NCBI GenBank assembly: GCA_033002965.1
Contig: JAURVB010012941.1
Span: forward strand, 248,001-312,000
Origin: Piper betle
Lineage: Eukaryota > Streptophyta > Magnoliopsida > Piperales > Piperaceae
Reading direction: 5' to 3'
DNA: 64,000 bases
Positions 62,850 to 64,000 of this stretch are shown here, piece after piece. Under the pieces are notes generated by a model. That model ran no database searches. It was not told where the DNA came from and worked only from the letters and a program-made list of their open reading frames with translations. Each line of letters starts with the position of its first letter. The first letter of the stretch is position 1. The position numbers and the translations under genes were made by a program.

Positions 62850-64000
62850 GAAAAAGGTGAATAATATAAGAATGGAGGCTTGTAAAATTTTGCACCATTG
62901 AAGTAAATTTTATCTTATCCGGTATAATTATAATATATCTCATTATTCAATAAAAATTTATTTATAAAAAATAAAGCCGTATACAACACAACATCGTATA
63001 CACCACGCAGCATCTTAATTATAAACAATTATTAATTACTAGACCTGATGCCATACACAATTTATTTATAATAGAGATAAATTTCAATCTAATAAATAGG
63101 CTCTTGTTAAATAATAAAATAGAATAACACTAAATGAAAAAGACAGATTTATTTTTATTGGCAATGGTGGCTGGATAAACTGGTATGCATGACCTTCGAG
63201 TTGGAAGGCCTACCATAGGACCTCCATGAAACTTCCTGAATCTTGTTCACCTCTGTTTTAATGATATATACATATATCAAACAATCAAACAGTTCTTGAG
63301 TTTTGGGTCCTCTTTCCATTCTTTTCTTTCAAATAAGAACCACTTGAGCTGCTCGTTAATTTGATTTAATTTATGGGTTTTCATTACCACTGCCTTATCT
63401 TGTACAGAACAGCTAGAGATCAAGAAGGAAAGAAGAAAAAAATAGTGAAAACGAGATCAAGGGCTATCACTGTCTCGTCCTCTTTCAAAGAAATGAGGAC
63501 GCGTGTTCTGTGACTTCTCCTCACATTTTCTTTGATATTTTCTCCACCACTTACTCCGAGAATTGAGTAATTACCAACTAAAGCTTGAAATAATCAATCT
63601 TCTTTATTTGACTTAGTTTTTTATTCAATTTTGTTAGAAGATCCTTAACGTTTAGTGTAATTAAGCCTGTAAAATAAAAAATTAATCGGGTATTAGCTAT
63701 CGTTTCCATTTCCATGTTGAACTACCCCTTCTCTATAATTTTATGAGGATGATGAAATCATGTGTTCCATGAACATAGTATGAGAAAAACAGGTGAGAAA
63801 TCAACAGGTTTAAATTCAATCTCCTATTTGCCAAGAAAATGTTGTATTAAAATTGTAGTTTGATCTAAGAAATATTTGAATGAAATTTTATATATAAATA
63901 AAGTTTAGTCTGCCTATTTTCGTAAAAAGAATCACAGAAAAAAGGAAAAGCAAAAATGGGTAGAGTTCTTCCCTCCAAAGAAAATTTCATAGGCTTCAGA
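62850..64000. other. upstream region of ACC oxidase, no gene seen
   Basis: AT-rich with short frames only. The ACC oxidase promoter extends into it. Nothing else is supportable up to the window end. Confidence 0.5.

Overview
This window is nuclear DNA of a flowering plant. The coding regions are split by GT-AG introns, intergenic DNA is AT-rich with many (TA)n tracts, and the gene set is plant specific (HT1 stomatal kinase, SIAMESE-type CDK inhibitor, ACC oxidase, GDSL lipase, CYBDOM protein). Several first exons are much more GC-rich than later exons, which hints at a monocot. That is inference; no marker in the window fixes the species.

Layout. 1-7,200 is gene-poor and holds a 1.0-kb solo LTR (486-1510) and a 146-bp tandem duplication. 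A SIAMESE-related inhibitor lies at 7456-7827, behind a possible upstream ORF. An HT1-type Raf-like kinase lies at 11450-13608 (-). A 5.7-kb transposon-like element, 14690-20412, has ends made of paired perfect hairpins. It carries GC-rich tandem repeats, a truncated FAR1/Mutator-type transposase, a tRNA-like sequence and spliced fragments of an unidentified gene. From 23.4 kb the DNA is gene-rich: CYBDOM protein (23465-24966), EMC3 (26182-28683), ankyrin-BTB protein (29193-32120, -), TBC Rab-GAP (33422-36160), short-form tRNase Z (37723-40286), a PHD/BAH-like protein (41557-49515) with a 3-kb solo LTR in its last intron, and a GDSL lipase (49940-52117, -). After an empty AT-rich stretch come an At1g16860-like membrane protein (56577-59303), an ACC oxidase pseudogene fragment (about 60.1-60.75 kb) and a full ACC oxidase (61423-62764, -).

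Exon boundaries were set from splice sites and checked by codon phase. Five genes are clean: SMR, HT1, ankyrin-BTB, tRNase Z and GDSL. Six conserved host genes carry one or more single-base frameshifts, ten in total, and the transposase carries another. Restoring one base each time makes the exon phases agree, and EMC3 then comes out at 246 residues. Most of these are a missing base in a short homopolymer, mainly G or C. The simplest reading is uncorrected long-read assembly error rather than gene death, although the PHD/BAH gene, with four indels plus an LTR insertion, could really be decaying.

The genes do not form a pathway or operon. HT1 (stomatal CO2 response), SMR (endoreduplication) and ACC oxidase (ethylene) are independent plant genes. 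I found no new multi-gene system. The most unusual structure is the hairpin-ended, gene-capturing element.
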